A stretch of DNA of 64,000 nt from Styela clava. Its lineage: Eukaryota > Chordata > Ascidiacea > Stolidobranchia > Styelidae. The translations under genes and the position numbers were made by a program. This document shows positions 1 through 11,522 of the stretch, in pieces. The DNA is taken from contig NC_135257.1 of the NCBI RefSeq assembly GCF_964204865.1, positions 13,476,151-13,540,150 of the forward strand, read 5' to 3'. Below the pieces are notes generated by a model. It was not told the DNA's origin, did no database searches, and saw only the letters and a program-made list of their open reading frames with translations. The stretch's first letter is position 1. Each line of letters begins with the position of its first letter.

Positions 1-341
1 CTGAAATGGGCCACAGAGGATGATTCAGTGCATGGAAGCTGGATAATTGACAAAACAAAGAGACAAAATACAAGACAAAATACCTAATAGTGTCTAGATT
101 TGTCTTATCAAAGACTTTTATCATAGAAGGAATGAATTCGTGTAGCCAAAAATTCTATCAGTACATATACAATAAAAAAGATCTAAAAGCTGTCTTGGCT
201 TAGCACAATGAAACATTTTCTAATGGAAATCGGCGAAGGGAGAAAGTATATGTCAGTCAGTATGGAAATATTATTAGTATTTTAAAAACGCTGTACACAT
301 TACCAAACCTTAGATCCATAGTCAATATTTAATGCACTTAC

Positions 342-2711
342 ATTAATTTGCTGTTGATCTAAATTGGGATCATTTCTTATAAGATAGAGAAATGTACCAC
401 CCGGAGTTCTTCTTCTCAACCCCTGCAAAAATACAGATATAATTAAAAGATGTTAACATGACTACGTAATGAAATACATGATTTCTGAATTTAATTTTGA
501 CAAATATGAAAAGGTAGCTCAAGCATGAAACGAAACTATTTTGCTTGATTGTCAATGTCAGTCCAGATAAAGTATGAGAACAGTTTGCTATTTGAACAAT
601 CAGATGATAAATATAAAATTATTTGTAATGAAGTAAATAAGTTCAATGAAACAATGCCTAATTACAAAATTCTAAAACATCCACTTTGCCAACTAAATCA
701 CGGTAGGCCTATGCATGTAATACAAACCGTCATAGTTAAAAGTCCCCCACTCTTCTCAATATCTTGGGTCTTGTTGCAAAAATCAATAGCTTTTTTAACA
801 CCTAGAGTTTCTGTCAAAGATCGAATTAAATCTTTTTTGCGTTCCCACAACCTATGAAAACAAAGCAATAATACTTTGAATATGTTGAAATGTATAGAAG
901 TAATGATGATACTAGGTAAAGATAAAAAACTTGCAGAAAAAAGAATCAGAAAATTAATTTGAATACTACCCAATTGTTATGTGCATAGTGCTATATATAT
1001 AACCAGTTTCGAGTTATGTCTGTGCAGAACTGGGAGGTTTATAGAGCATTATATCCATGCTGAGGATACAAAAATATTTTGCCCCAAGAATCGTCCGCTA
1101 TTAAAATAACATCACATTTTTGCGGAATATTGAACAATCATGGCAAATGATTTTACAGCACAATCTTAATCAATGGAATTATGTTTCACTCTCATAGTCC
1201 AACTTTTCGGTAGTGCTATTAGTTACAGTACCTTTACACAACTGGATGTAAAATGAGCGAACAAAATTAGTTACATCCATATTGGTACACATACTTCTGG
1301 AGCGCCAGGGTTCAATAAGCAAAAGCATATCTTTATAAAACAAAATCTAGCATTCTTTTTTATCAAGTTAGATGCTATCTGTTTTAAAAAACTGAAATAT
1401 ACCTGAACGCTATTTCTTCTGCTACTTTGTCGACAGGATCTGTATCTGCCAGTTCACATCTTCTATTAAGATTAACCTCCTGGCCCGGCTTGAATGTCGG
1501 GACATTTTTTTTCTTTTTACTCGCTTTTCTTTTTCTTCGCCGTCCTTGAGACCCTAAACAACAAAGGAAGTATTTTGTAATGAAGATTAAAAAAGTTGAG
1601 ACCTTAACTAAGTTTGATTAGGTATATATTTTATCTTTGTTACATATGGTCTGAATAGCCTGTCTTGAAGGTGCGCTCACTCAAAGTATATGAGACTAGT
1701 TTTATTAATAATAATTCTCTCTTTCGAAATGGGCATATATTATATTACATTAATAGAATTCAAATGTTCTCTAATCTCTACCATTTTTTTCTGCTTCATT
1801 TGTTTTATGTTGTTGCATTTCTGTGTCATAACATTGATTATGTTGTTCCTCTGATTCGTCATTAGAAGATTCATTGGAATCAGATTCAACATCTCTTTTT
1901 TTGTGTCCAAAATGTGAAGGAAGATCAAATGATTCTGGACCTCTATTGAAAAATTTTTGAATCATAAAATGTACAATAGGCTCTATGAACGGGATATTCA
2001 AAAACAGCAATAAATTTTTTGGAAACTTTTGTGAATCCCATAAAGTGAATTACTATGAAACAGAAATAGGTCTGATACTTAAGAAATTAATATGTTTATT
2101 ACACTATTAAGGTCAGATGACAGTGTAACAAAAATATCAATAACTAAATGCAATGACAAATTCCAAGGCAATTGAGAGAGAATACGAGCTTTCAAACGCT
2201 TGGCTGAATTCGAAGCAGAAATGCTGCTTGTGCTAGTGTGCAGCAAGGCTACTGAATAACCTGGATAAGTCATCTTAACTCTTGCTAGTTCCTACAGTTC
2301 ACATAGATTATACTAATTCAGAGAAAAAAAACAGCAAAATAGAAAGTTGGGTCCATGGTTATGCATACACCCAATTGATAGAACATTATTAAAAAAAAGA
2401 TTCAAAATTATTAACCTGGATATTAGATGTTGCATGCCAACAGCCCCCAAATTTGTTGATATATCCTGAGAACTTTGTTCAGTCAGAACTGATCCCCATA
2501 TATTTGCATTTTTACTTCTTTTGGGTTTAGTAAAATTGTTTTGTACAGCAGGCTTATTTGTCTCTGAATAATTGTTTGCATTGGTCTTTGCCCGCTTCTC
2601 CATATATGATATATCATCATCGTCACTATTTGAGTCACTACTATTTACTTCACCTTCATCAGATGAAATTTGTATTTTTGATGCAACTACAGTTCGATAA
2701 CTAGATGCCAT
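342..2711 (-). CDS. PHAX: PHAX, phosphorylated adaptor for RNA export (5' five exons, 3' end off window)
   Basis: PHAX bridges capped U snRNAs, the cap-binding complex and the exportin CRM1, and moves them out of the nucleus. I assemble five coding exons: 2416-2711, 1782-1942, 1403-1553, 728-851 and 342-422. All have GT donors and AG acceptors, and the phases join without a stop to give 271 residues. The acidic N-terminus contains the NIWGSVLTEQ / LGAVGM block typical of the family. Exon 3 is very basic (RRRKRK, KKKK). Exons 3-5 carry the RNA-binding domain: DKVAEEIAFR, LWERKKDLI, KKAIDFC, GGLLTM, then GLRRRTPGGTFLYLI. The start at 2711 has a good context (A at -3, G at +4). The human protein is about 394 residues, so the C-terminus is missing; bases 1-10 read as a 3' splice acceptor on the minus strand, so the next exon should begin just outside the window. 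Confidence 0.93.
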
Positions 2712-3343
2712 GTTTTTTGCTTTCTAAATACTTCCTTACAAGAAAAATTCACAAGAGGAAAACATTAAATTTACAATTGACTACCACAGTTAATAGTATA
2801 ATATAAATTAGCAACAAATACAGGCGACATTAAAACATTCCAAATTTGAAACTCATGGAAAAAGATTGAATAATCAGAAGTATGCTAAAATGCTTCCCAT
2901 TAAAATCATGACATTGAATCACAGTTCTGTCAATGTCATCTTAAAACATATTGTTTATGATCAACTGCAAGACAAGAGCTATGAAATTAAGAACTATTCA
3001 GTAATGAATACACCCCTTACAAGCTCATTACTCTCAATGGACTATGATGACATACATTAAACAATTCTCCTGATATTCACTGACAGTTGTGTTATATACT
3101 TCGTGGGAATGAGCTAAAATGCAAAATAGATAATCAAATATCTAAACAGTGATATGCAAAAATTTAAAATGATGCATAAAATTAAAAAATACCGTCACCA
3201 ATCAGAATAACTAAAAATATACTACAACATGAAGAACTCAGTAGATCAGGATAAGTACAATCAACATTAAATAAATTACTCACAATAATAATACTGCACA
3301 TTGAAGTTACAAATGATTACATTAAAAGTCATATACAACATCA
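2712..3343. other. PHAX-HINT3 intergenic region
   Basis: AT-rich DNA holding the PHAX 5' leader and the HINT3 3' UTR. A 64-codon plus-strand open frame (2866-3060) has no recognisable motif. I see no RNA gene or repeat. Confidence 0.5.
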
Positions 3344-3796
3344 TCAAAGTTGAGATTCGATTTTAGATTCAATCCTATCAATCACATATTCTGGATCAAC
3401 CATATACGAATTATTAAACATTGCACGATGCAACAAACTCATCGATGATGCAGGACATATAATATGGAGGTGAAGATGTTCAATAGATATAAATGGAGGC
3501 CAGTGAAAACCAATCTTTGTGTCTTTTTCTTCTACATCATTTTGCTTCTGAAGATAGTCCTTTCCGAATGAAACCATTTCTTTGATTATCTCCATATGCT
3601 CTTTAGTGTTAAGAGTCTTCGGATTATTTATATGTTGTTTCGGTACAACAAGATAATGATGTTTTGCTGCAGGGTTTATATCACTAAATATAGCCAGTTT
3701 CTCATTTTCAGCCAAAATATTTTTAGAATCAGGATGCTCTTTTCGGCATATCTTACAAAATATGCACTTATCTTCAGAACTTCTTGTATTTCCCAT
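3344..3796 (-). CDS. HINT3: HINT3-like histidine triad nucleotide-binding protein
   Basis: HIT-family hydrolase. HINT3 proteins hydrolyse adenosine phosphoramidates and acyl-adenylates in cytosol and nucleus. The 150-residue protein is encoded in one exon. It has the N-terminal CIFCKIC segment, the core block NPAAKHHYLVVPKQHI (about residues 41-56), GFHWPPF (97-102) and the HIT signature HLHLHII at 107-113, with His109 the expected nucleophile. The HH-YLVVPK-HI and GFH-PPF-SI-HLHLH spacing resembles HINT3 more than HINT1/2. Human HINT3 is 182 residues; the difference is mostly a shorter N-terminus. The start at 3796 has G at -3 and +4. It lies 633 b from PHAX on the same strand and looks intact. 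Confidence 0.92.
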   Translation of the reverse strand: MGNTRSSEDKCIFCKICRKEHPDSKNILAENEKLAIFSDINPAAKHHYLVVPKQHINNPKTLNTKEHMEIIKEMVSFGKDYLQKQNDVEEKDTKIGFHWPPFISIEHLHLHIICPASSMSLLHRAMFNNSYMVDPEYVIDRIESKIESQL

Positions 3797-4870
3797 ATCA
3801 CTTATTAAATAAATTAACTAGTGTAAAAACAAACATGAAAAATAAGTAAGACAATAAATACTCAGGCTTGGTGAGCAGCAAGCTGAATAGAACAGGCTAA
3901 ACAAATAGGCAATTGTGCTGTTACTTGTTAAAAAAAGTTTGATAGTATAGCTTAGCATTATCCCTAGTTTTGTTATAAATGAACAGAAAACTACATTATA
4001 TAAAAGAAATAAATATTTCAGCCATAGTCAAATTTTACTTTTGAATGAAAATATTTCAATGTACCACATCCCTCTCAGCAACGAACAAAAAAGCCTCAAA
4101 ATTTCATTAAATGAATGATCACAAGCGTGTAACATTTATGATGGGATTAAATATTATGTTTAAATTAGGTATATTCAAGTTCACAAAAACAATTTGAAAC
4201 ATACTTCTGAGTCGTTGATATCAGACTAGTGCTGGCTTCGGCAAAAATGTTACTAACAGTTCATCTTCATTGCAATCAAAACATGGTAGTACTATGAAAT
4301 ATGATACAAAAGCAAATAAAACCACATGAGTAAGAATACCAAGTTATGTATACATGTGGTTTTTTGCATTCATTTCATAAAAACTGTAAGATAGAAAAAA
4401 GAAATACATGGAGAGTCACTGTATTTACACAGATAACATATGATTTTTATTAACATACATACGACATGATACTTGATGCCCCAAAATAGGGCTGTTGAGT
4501 TTTTCTGATATGAAAGTAGAGGCCAGAATTGTACTTCAGGCTGAAGAATAAACTTCCAATTTAAATAGTTTAAAATCAGTTCAAATAGTCAAAATTTTAT
4601 TATTCCTCAGTTATCATATGAAATATGGGACAATTCACAGCCAAACTTGCAATTCATGAGGAGTTATTGCCAAATCTTTTTAAACCTGGAGTGATGAGCT
4701 TCAATTGAGAGTGGAAAACTTGTAGTCGCTAAAAGTAGATTTTAAAAATAAACACATGGAGCAACCCTGCTAAAACTATGCTAAAAGCAATCAATGCGTA
4801 CAATCAGAACACAGCTACTAGTGATGTGCAAACAGGTCAAATGATTAACTTTTAACTAGATGGATAAATT
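3797..4870. other. HINT3-RBM18 intergenic region
   Basis: About 1.07 kb of AT-rich sequence containing the HINT3 leader and the RBM18 3' UTR. I see no convincing coding, RNA or transposon signal. Confidence 0.5.
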
Positions 4871-5497
4871 TTATCTCCGCCTACGTTTTCTTCTATAATA
4901 AGGGTGAGATGCTTCTTTTGCAGCTGCAGCGTTTTGTTTAGAAAGAGCCAAAGCTGGATGCAATTGACTACCAGAAGCTGATTGCATGGAAGAAGGGCAG
5001 GAAGAACTTTTCACTCTTTCCATTTGATTCAGTTTTGCTTCGATAGCTCGAATCATTGCCTCTGAGGAATTGGGATTCAGTTTTTTGGTTTGCGGTTGTG
5101 TTGCATCATCTGTATCAGATGGTAGTTTGAGGGTGTCCTTGGGACCTGGTTTTTCTTGTGGTTGATTATGAGCCCATCGTACTTGAATACGCCTTGACAG
5201 GACCTTCATGTTATTAAGCTTTAAAATTGCCCTGGCAGCATCCACTTCTTTCTCAAAGCTCACAAAACAGAACCCACGTGGCTGGCCTTGTAGCGGACCA
5301 GTTTTATGTATCAGATAATCGAATTGTTTAATAGATCCGAACTTTTTCAAAATCTGTACCATAGTGTATTCTGTCACCTTCAAGTCAACATTACCAATCC
5401 ATATTCTCTGTGCGAGTGAGGTACCTTGAAATTCTTCTTCAAGTGGAAGTGGTTCTGATGTTTTGTCATGTTGAGCAGTCGTAAAGCGATCGGTCAT
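4871..5497 (-). CDS. RBM18: RBM18, single-RRM RNA-binding protein
   Basis: Predicted RNA-binding protein of 208 residues in one coding exon (human about 190). One RRM covers roughly residues 30-112: RNP2 is IWIGNV (32-37) and RNP1 is RGFCFVSF (74-81), followed by RRIQVRWAH, the WAH ending being characteristic of RBM18. A Ser/Pro/Gln-rich linker leads to an IRAIEAKLNQME helix, also matching the RBM18 C-terminal region, and the protein ends in a basic YYRRKRRRR tail. The family's molecular role is poorly known. The ATG at 5497 follows an in-frame-open but non-conserved leader. NRDE2 ends upstream 406 b away in the same orientation, so the two may share a regulatory region. Confidence 0.92.
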   Translation of the reverse strand: MTDRFTTAQHDKTSEPLPLEEEFQGTSLAQRIWIGNVDLKVTEYTMVQILKKFGSIKQFDYLIHKTGPLQGQPRGFCFVSFEKEVDAARAILKLNNMKVLSRRIQVRWAHNQPQEKPGPKDTLKLPSDTDDATQPQTKKLNPNSSEAMIRAIEAKLNQMERVKSSSCPSSMQSASGSQLHPALALSKQNAAAAKEASHPYYRRKRRRR

Positions 5498-5903
5498 ATC
5501 AGAATTAAACCAAATTCGTTATAAATATGCCAACGAGGCACCTAACCTGTAATTTATTCTGAAATAAAATGTTCAAAAATAAATCATAAAAATGTATAAA
5601 TTAGCACTAAGGGATAAAGAATTGCAGGAAATATTTATAACTGGAAATAAGCAGATGTTTTCGCAGGGATCGCATAATAATTTAGAGTACTAGGTCAGGT
5701 CCTGGTTAGCAAATTGTTCAACCAAAGTCTACCCATTTCGCCCAGAGAAGTCAGGGGAAGAAAAATATTAAGTTCCCAACGGCTCTCTATGTCTAAGTGG
5801 CATAGAATATAGATCATCTCATAAAAAATGCAAATATTTTTTCATGTAAGGTGAATAAATCAAGTTAGAAAAAACTTAATTAAAGGAGGGTGATCCAAAC
5901 ATA
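5498..5903. other. RBM18-NRDE2 gap
   Basis: This 406-base spacer holds the RBM18 promoter or leader and the NRDE2 3' UTR. Nothing else is recognised. Confidence 0.5.
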
Positions 5904-8900
5904 TTAAATTGTCATAAGCAATTGAATTTCTTCTATAGGGGTCCTAACTCTCAAACCCTTTTTCGTCATATGAGAAACAACGTCAACAAGCAAATCAGGA
6001 TTCACAGTTAAAATTGCTAAATGTAGTTCTTTCGACCAAGAACAAGAATTTATAGCTCTGGTGTACACTGACTGAACCCTATCAGAGCCAAATTCTATTT
6101 CAGCTGCCAAATAAGCCTGCCAGAGTACTAGCGAGCCCATGTTGGTTCCAACAGAAAGTGCATGTTCAAATAAATTACGAATTCGAGTATCAATATGAGT
6201 TTTTGACTCTACAGTTTCAGATGATGACATACAAGCATTCAAAAGTTTATTTCTGCGATGTAGTTCAAATTTTATTGCACAAAGCCAAGGTATCACGGAA
6301 TCTGTCTCATTGCAAATTTTTCTGTAATGTTTTCTAACATTTCCACATAAATAGGATGGCATATAGATTTCTCCAAACTTCTCAGCAAAATAAGTGTTAA
6401 ACGGGAAATCTGTGGCAGCATCTGATACAACTTTTGTATGGATACTTCGCGATTGTGGTGAAAAAACTTGTAAAATATTTATATTATAGTGATATAAATG
6501 TTCGAGATCAATCTTGACTTGTTTGCTGCAACTGATTTGTTTTGTGTGTAAAAATTCAAAAGCATTTTCAAAGTTAACAAGTATCTGTGATTTGGAATGA
6601 ATTGAAAAAATATACTGACAAATGGAAAGATTAAAGTAATCACTCGAATTTGCATCTGAATTTAGATCATTTTTTTTTTCAAATGCAAATTGTTCATATA
6701 ATGATTGCGATTCTTCTATAAGTCGAGTAAATCCTGCAGATGCTTTTATTATACTAACAGAATGCAAATTAGAATCAGTTTTACTAAAATATTCAGCAAA
6801 TTTATAGTTATCTCCTAAAGCACACAGTGAACGTATAACTGCAAGTTTGAAATCACAAGTTTTTGAGTCTGTGTGATTTGATGACGGAAAACAAGTCTCA
6901 CACATGGTTAAATGAAGAATTGCAAATGTTTTACAGATGTAATGAATATCTGCCAACAACTTTCTCTTTTGAGTCCTATCTGCTGTCTGTAATGATTTTA
7001 CCGACATTGATAATGTAGTTTGAAAAATTTTACAAGCCTCATTTCTTTTACCACATATCCATTCAATTATTGCAAGACTGCACCATATATGTAACAGATT
7101 GGGTTTGTCACTTAAAATCTGTTTGGCAGCCTTTCTCGCTTCTTTACCAGTTTTACGAAGTTGGGATGTTTTGCCTTCAATAAAAACACATATAACTCGG
7201 TGTTCGTGATATGTCATGTATTCACCGCAAAGCATAGTCTTTAGCTCATCATCACAGGTGGAGGTAATGAGCTGGCAAAATACTTCACACAGAAAAGTAT
7301 GTTTCGATGCAACAATGGAACCAAATGATCGGAAAAGTAATGGCTTCATTCCATATAAACGTTCATCTTGTTTTAAAACCTGATCTGGATGACTAAATGA
7401 AAATATATTCTGAGATGACAAGGGTTTGGATGTGGTTGAACTATAATGTTGAGCAGATCCCATGATACGAACAAAGTTTTTCAAAATCACAATTTTTAAC
7501 ACTTTGCTATCAACGACAAACAATAAATCTTTTATACTAGAAAATGACACAATCCTCTCAGAATCATGACATTCATCACCTTCAAAAGATGGCTGCCATC
7601 GTAACCATTGTTTATCACAACGAGATTTTTCAATATTCAACCAATTTTGGGTTAGATTTAAAGAGGGATCGACGTCATCTTCAATATCATCTTCTGTCAT
7701 GCTTGTATTGTCAGAAGTTGAGACCCATCCACCAGTTTGATTTTTCATAATCCAAGCATTGAAACCTTTTGAATCTTTCTCACCAACTTTTGGTTCGCTA
7801 CTCACAAAATATTGTCTGATAGCGTCAATGTGTTCTGCCCATGTATCTATGTCATCTTGACTTCGAAAATTTAGCTCAATCATACACTGATAAAGGCTTG
7901 TCAATTGTTCCATGTGTCCAGTGGCAGATAAAAAGTCTGTGTATTCTAGAAACACCTCAACCAATCTATCTTCAGCAGATATCTCAGAAGATGTATCTTG
8001 TTTATATAATCCATTTTTAATTGATCTTAAAATCTCCACGCAATGAGAAAATGCTCTTCTTGTTCGGTTAAGACTGAAAGTTGAAACACTGTTACAATTA
8101 ATGTAGAATATATAGCCTCTCCATACTTCTATATTATCTGGAAATCGAAATAATAAATTTTCCCATTCATTATCAAGTGTAGCATGATCAGATGCTATTT
8201 CCGACTTCAAACGTAATTTCATCAAGTGTAATTTTGCATCTCTGGGATTGGCTTTGATAGCTTGATTCAAAATTTCAATTTTTTTTTCAGAGATAATACG
8301 GGATCTTCCGTGTACCAAACTGCCTTTTAAAACTTCATCCTGCCAAGATAGTAGTTCCATCCATCCATCTATATCTTGCGGGTTTTCTCTCACCCTTCGA
8401 TTGAGTTTTTCTGTTATAGATCTCTGTAGTGTTTCATTAGAATCTATCTCATCATTTTCATTTGTTTGGTCTTCTGAATTACCAGTTATTGCAATATAAT
8501 TGTCAGTGAGAAACTGTAGTTTTCTTCCTTGCTTATGAATTCCAGAAAAAGTATCAGCAACTGGCAATTTTGTACCAAAATAGCGATGATTTGTTTCATC
8601 ATTTGCGCGCTTTCTTCTTCTCTTTTTCTTAGATTCTTTGATTTTTATATACTGCCATATTGGAGTCCCAACACAGCATGCAAGGTCTCGATAATACTTC
8701 GATGTATAAACTTTATAAAGTCTGCCAAAATGTACATTATCCATATCTGGAATTTTATCCGCTTGAAATATTGGCATGTCAGAATGTAACTGATCAACTA
8801 TGACTGATAATTTTTCATTTTTAACACTGTCAGCAGTCTTCAATTGTTTTTTATATTTTGGGGAGAGTGACCTATGCTTCTCTTTCTTTTTCCTCTTCTT

Positions 8901-9101
8901 ACTTTTTGATATTCTCACGTTAGTTTCAACCACATCACTAGAATCATCACTTGGTGTATCAGATTCATGTTTTCTGTCTTCTAACTCGGTTAGTACAGAT
9001 GCTGTTTCAGGAAGAAAACTTTCATTTTTCAACCAATCTTTGTGTCCCCTGTCTTCCTTTTTCTTAAAAGTAGTTGTGGCCGCCGCAGGAAACAGACTCA
9101 T
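5904..9101 (-). CDS. NRDE2: NRDE2, nuclear RNA surveillance / exosome-associated HAT-repeat protein
   Basis: NRDE2 binds the RNA helicase MTR4 and modulates nuclear exosome decay and splicing-linked RNA surveillance; in worms the orthologue acts in nuclear RNAi. The frame runs 1,065 codons without an intron. An upstream in-frame Met at 9131 exists, but the Met at 9101 (MSLFPAAAT) matches the conserved NRDE2 start, and the segment before it follows an acceptor-like TTTTTCTTAG ending at 9150, so it is probably leader. The conserved DWL motif is at residues 22-24, followed by acidic/Ser and Lys/Arg-rich stretches (SKKRKKKEK, KKKRRRKRA). From about residue 230 helical HAT/TPR-like repeats begin (NPQDIDGWMELLSWQDE, ANPRDAKLHLMKL) and continue to the C-terminus. 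Vertebrate NRDE2 is about 1,160 residues. An intronless 3.2 kb version next to multi-exon PHAX is notable. Confidence 0.92.
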   Translation of the reverse strand: MSLFPAAATTTFKKKEDRGHKDWLKNESFLPETASVLTELEDRKHESDTPSDDSSDVVETNVRISKSKKRKKKEKHRSLSPKYKKQLKTADSVKNEKLSVIVDQLHSDMPIFQADKIPDMDNVHFGRLYKVYTSKYYRDLACCVGTPIWQYIKIKESKKKRRRKRANDETNHRYFGTKLPVADTFSGIHKQGRKLQFLTDNYIAITGNSEDQTNENDEIDSNETLQRSITEKLNRRVRENPQDIDGWMELLSWQDEVLKGSLVHGRSRIISEKKIEILNQAIKANPRDAKLHLMKLRLKSEIASDHATLDNEWENLLFRFPDNIEVWRGYIFYINCNSVSTFSLNRTRRAFSHCVEILRSIKNGLYKQDTSSEISAEDRLVEVFLEYTDFLSATGHMEQLTSLYQCMIELNFRSQDDIDTWAEHIDAIRQYFVSSEPKVGEKDSKGFNAWIMKNQTGGWVSTSDNTSMTEDDIEDDVDPSLNLTQNWLNIEKSRCDKQWLRWQPSFEGDECHDSERIVSFSSIKDLLFVVDSKVLKIVILKNFVRIMGSAQHYSSTTSKPLSSQNIFSFSHPDQVLKQDERLYGMKPLLFRSFGSIVASKHTFLCEVFCQLITSTCDDELKTMLCGEYMTYHEHRVICVFIEGKTSQLRKTGKEARKAAKQILSDKPNLLHIWCSLAIIEWICGKRNEACKIFQTTLSMSVKSLQTADRTQKRKLLADIHYICKTFAILHLTMCETCFPSSNHTDSKTCDFKLAVIRSLCALGDNYKFAEYFSKTDSNLHSVSIIKASAGFTRLIEESQSLYEQFAFEKKNDLNSDANSSDYFNLSICQYIFSIHSKSQILVNFENAFEFLHTKQISCSKQVKIDLEHLYHYNINILQVFSPQSRSIHTKVVSDAATDFPFNTYFAEKFGEIYMPSYLCGNVRKHYRKICNETDSVIPWLCAIKFELHRRNKLLNACMSSSETVESKTHIDTRIRNLFEHALSVGTNMGSLVLWQAYLAAEIEFGSDRVQSVYTRAINSCSWSKELHLAILTVNPDLLVDVVSHMTKKGLRVRTPIEEIQLLMTI

Positions 9102-9953
9102 GACAGAATGAACATACAACACTAACAACAACTGGCATAATATATGTACCTAAGAAAAACAGAAATAAATCATTTTATTAGATGAAAAAATGATAAAGCC
9201 TTCAAACATTGAATATTTTCATTAAGTCTGAGAGATGTATTAATTATCAAAACATACATTCAGCCATAAGATGAGCCCTCCTAACCTGCCAATGATATCA
9301 TTTTCAATAGGGTTTGGTATTCCTTGATAAGAAATAAGTAAATTATTGACACATCTGACAGACAAATGTCAGAAATCTAAATGACCCCCAATATTTACGG
9401 GTAGGTTAATGCCATGCAGTTTTTTTTGTACTATACCAAGTTAATGGGTTTTTGCCTCCACATTAATACACATAATTTATCATAGTAGTGATGTATGATG
9501 ATCTAATCAGATTGCAATAACAGTACGTTAATTGAATTGCTGGGAAAACCACGCTTGATAACATAACCATTGACAATATTCATTCCATTATATATTGAAA
9601 CTTTCAAAATATAAGTCAGATTTTATCTTGTTCAAACAAATATTAATTTGATCACAGAAAATAGTCTTATATATATCATAATTTTGTTATTTATGTAGAA
9701 TAGATTAGGAAGTATTATATAACAAGATAACGACTACTTTGTGGATTTTCACAAAAATATCCTCAGACACAAAACTTCCATCAGTTCAGATACTGTCCCT
9801 AGAACAGTAAGGAAGAATTTGTGACTTTAATCTCATTCCGTTTGTCCATATTTTATCGTAGAAGTGGATAATATCCATTGACAGCACCATGCCCATATTC
9901 GACTGTGAACGGAATTCTGAGACAATATCCAGACCAAGGCATCGCATCCCATT
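9102..9953. other. NRDE2-MED10 intergenic region with splice acceptor
   Basis: On the minus strand a pyrimidine tract and AG at about 9150 precede the NRDE2 start by 48 bases, so the NRDE2 leader is probably spliced, in cis or by spliced-leader trans-splicing. The rest is AT-rich and holds the MED10 3' UTR. No other feature is seen. Confidence 0.45.
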
Positions 9954-10349
9954 TCAAGTATTCTTTCTTAAAGCCTTATATTCATTCATCTGTTCTGGAT
10001 AAACAGTTGATAATTGTGAAAGAAGTTCTTGTCGAAACTTCTGATACATTTCTATTTTACCTTTAACATCCTCATTTTTTGTTAAAGCTTTTTCAATACA
10101 ATGTTTTGTATACAACTGAGGATTTTTTCCATCATCAATGTAGTCAAAAACTTCAAGGGGTATATTGACTCCTTGTAGACTTGATTTACATGCTTCTATA
10201 TCTTTCAGGCCTGTTATCATAGAATTTATTTTCTGGTTTAAAACTGCCTGGCCTTGAGGCTGAAAGTCACTAGCAATAATTCCAAGTTGACGAACATTCT
10301 CGATAAACTGCTCCAAGTTCTCTTCCAGCTGTTCAAATTTTTCCGCCAT
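9954..10349 (-). CDS. MED10: MED10, Mediator middle-module subunit 10
   Basis: Subunit of the Mediator complex, which links enhancer-bound factors to RNA polymerase II. The 131-residue protein, in one exon, is close to the usual 135. Conserved MED10 segments are FEQLEENLEQFIENVRQLGI near the N-terminus, VLNQKINSMITGLKDIE, IPLEVFDYIDDGKNPQLYTK and the C-terminal KFRQELLSQLSTVYPEQMNEY. The start at 10349 has A at -3 and G at +4. It sits on the minus strand like its neighbours and appears intact. Confidence 0.95.
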   Translation of the reverse strand: MAEKFEQLEENLEQFIENVRQLGIIASDFQPQGQAVLNQKINSMITGLKDIEACKSSLQGVNIPLEVFDYIDDGKNPQLYTKHCIEKALTKNEDVKGKIEMYQKFRQELLSQLSTVYPEQMNEYKALRKNT

Positions 10350-11522
10350 TATATATACTTGATTAAGTGAATAAATCTATTTGAAAGCAAACAACAAGTT
10401 TGGCTTGCGAGCACGATTAAGTACATATCAATGAGTAGGCCTATTACATTTGGGATAGAAAAACATCTGAAATAATGTTGTTGTTATGAGTAATATATTT
10501 TACTTGAGCGCCATTGTACAAAAACGTAAAATTTTTTTCCGTGATATTTTTTAAACAAATACAATCGAGTTAATACGCAAAAAACTATACACTTATTCAG
10601 AAAAATGATCTGTACTCTTGCCATAACATCTGTACATTATACGCACACAGATCTCCATTAAAGAAGAAGCATAGAACAAGTAGTCGAACAGAACACAAAT
10701 TGACAGCTGACATTTTCATAATTAGATTTATGAAAGGCAAAGTCACAAACATTTTTCATAAATATACAATTACGATATTTCACATACTGCCGTATGGATT
10801 CAACCATTTTCAGCCCGATCAATTTTCGTGAGATGTTCTGTACAAACATAATAGCAAATATTTCATTTACCGGTACATACGACTGAGCAAGATAGGTAAA
10901 ATGAGAAGTGCCCTCTTTCCCAATTCGACAGCATTTTATTGTTACAATATCAGTTTTAAAACCAAGAATTTGATATTTAGAAATTCTGAACGAAGAAATG
11001 TGCCCAAAATGAATTTAATTGAGTAGGCCGGATACAACAGCCAAAAAAAAATGTACAAGACTATTGTAATTAGGTCGACTTAACAGTGGTGGGAATAGGT
11101 TTTATTAACAAGACATATTATTTCAAGTCCAGAATGTCTCTATCTGAAACAAATTATTTTGTTGCAAAAGTTCACTGATAAATAGTAATTCAGATATATA
11201 TGACATATTAAAAAACCCTTCACACAAACACATTACATATTATGTGAACCTGGGGGCATGCAAATTAATGAATAACAATGCAACATGTTAGGCAGTAATT
11301 TGAAGTTATTATACAATGACTGTTACCAGGGGTCATCGTATACAGTCTATCCATGCAACATTTTGCATCTTGTAAAAATAAATCACTATGAAGTATGTCA
11401 CTAAACTTAAACGAATATTGGGCTTTTATGTCATCGCGGAATATTTTACAAGTCTTGTGTAAACCTTATTTCTCAACAAAGGCGCATTAGTGACTCATGA
11501 CGAATAAGCGATTATAAGTTTG
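10350..11522. other. MED10-GLRX5 intergenic region
   Basis: About 1.2 kb, AT-rich. Short open frames such as 10658-10849 lack homology cues. It should contain the MED10 promoter and the GLRX5 3' UTR. Confidence 0.5.

Noticed and set aside
2079-2273. Possible additional PHAX exon
   Set aside because: Exons 2416-2711 and 1782-1942 already join in phase and match PHAX order; this frame has no PHAX similarity.
9102-9131. NRDE2 start ten codons upstream
   Set aside because: The extra residues are not typical of the family and lie just after an acceptor-like site; MSLFP at 9101 fits NRDE2 starts.
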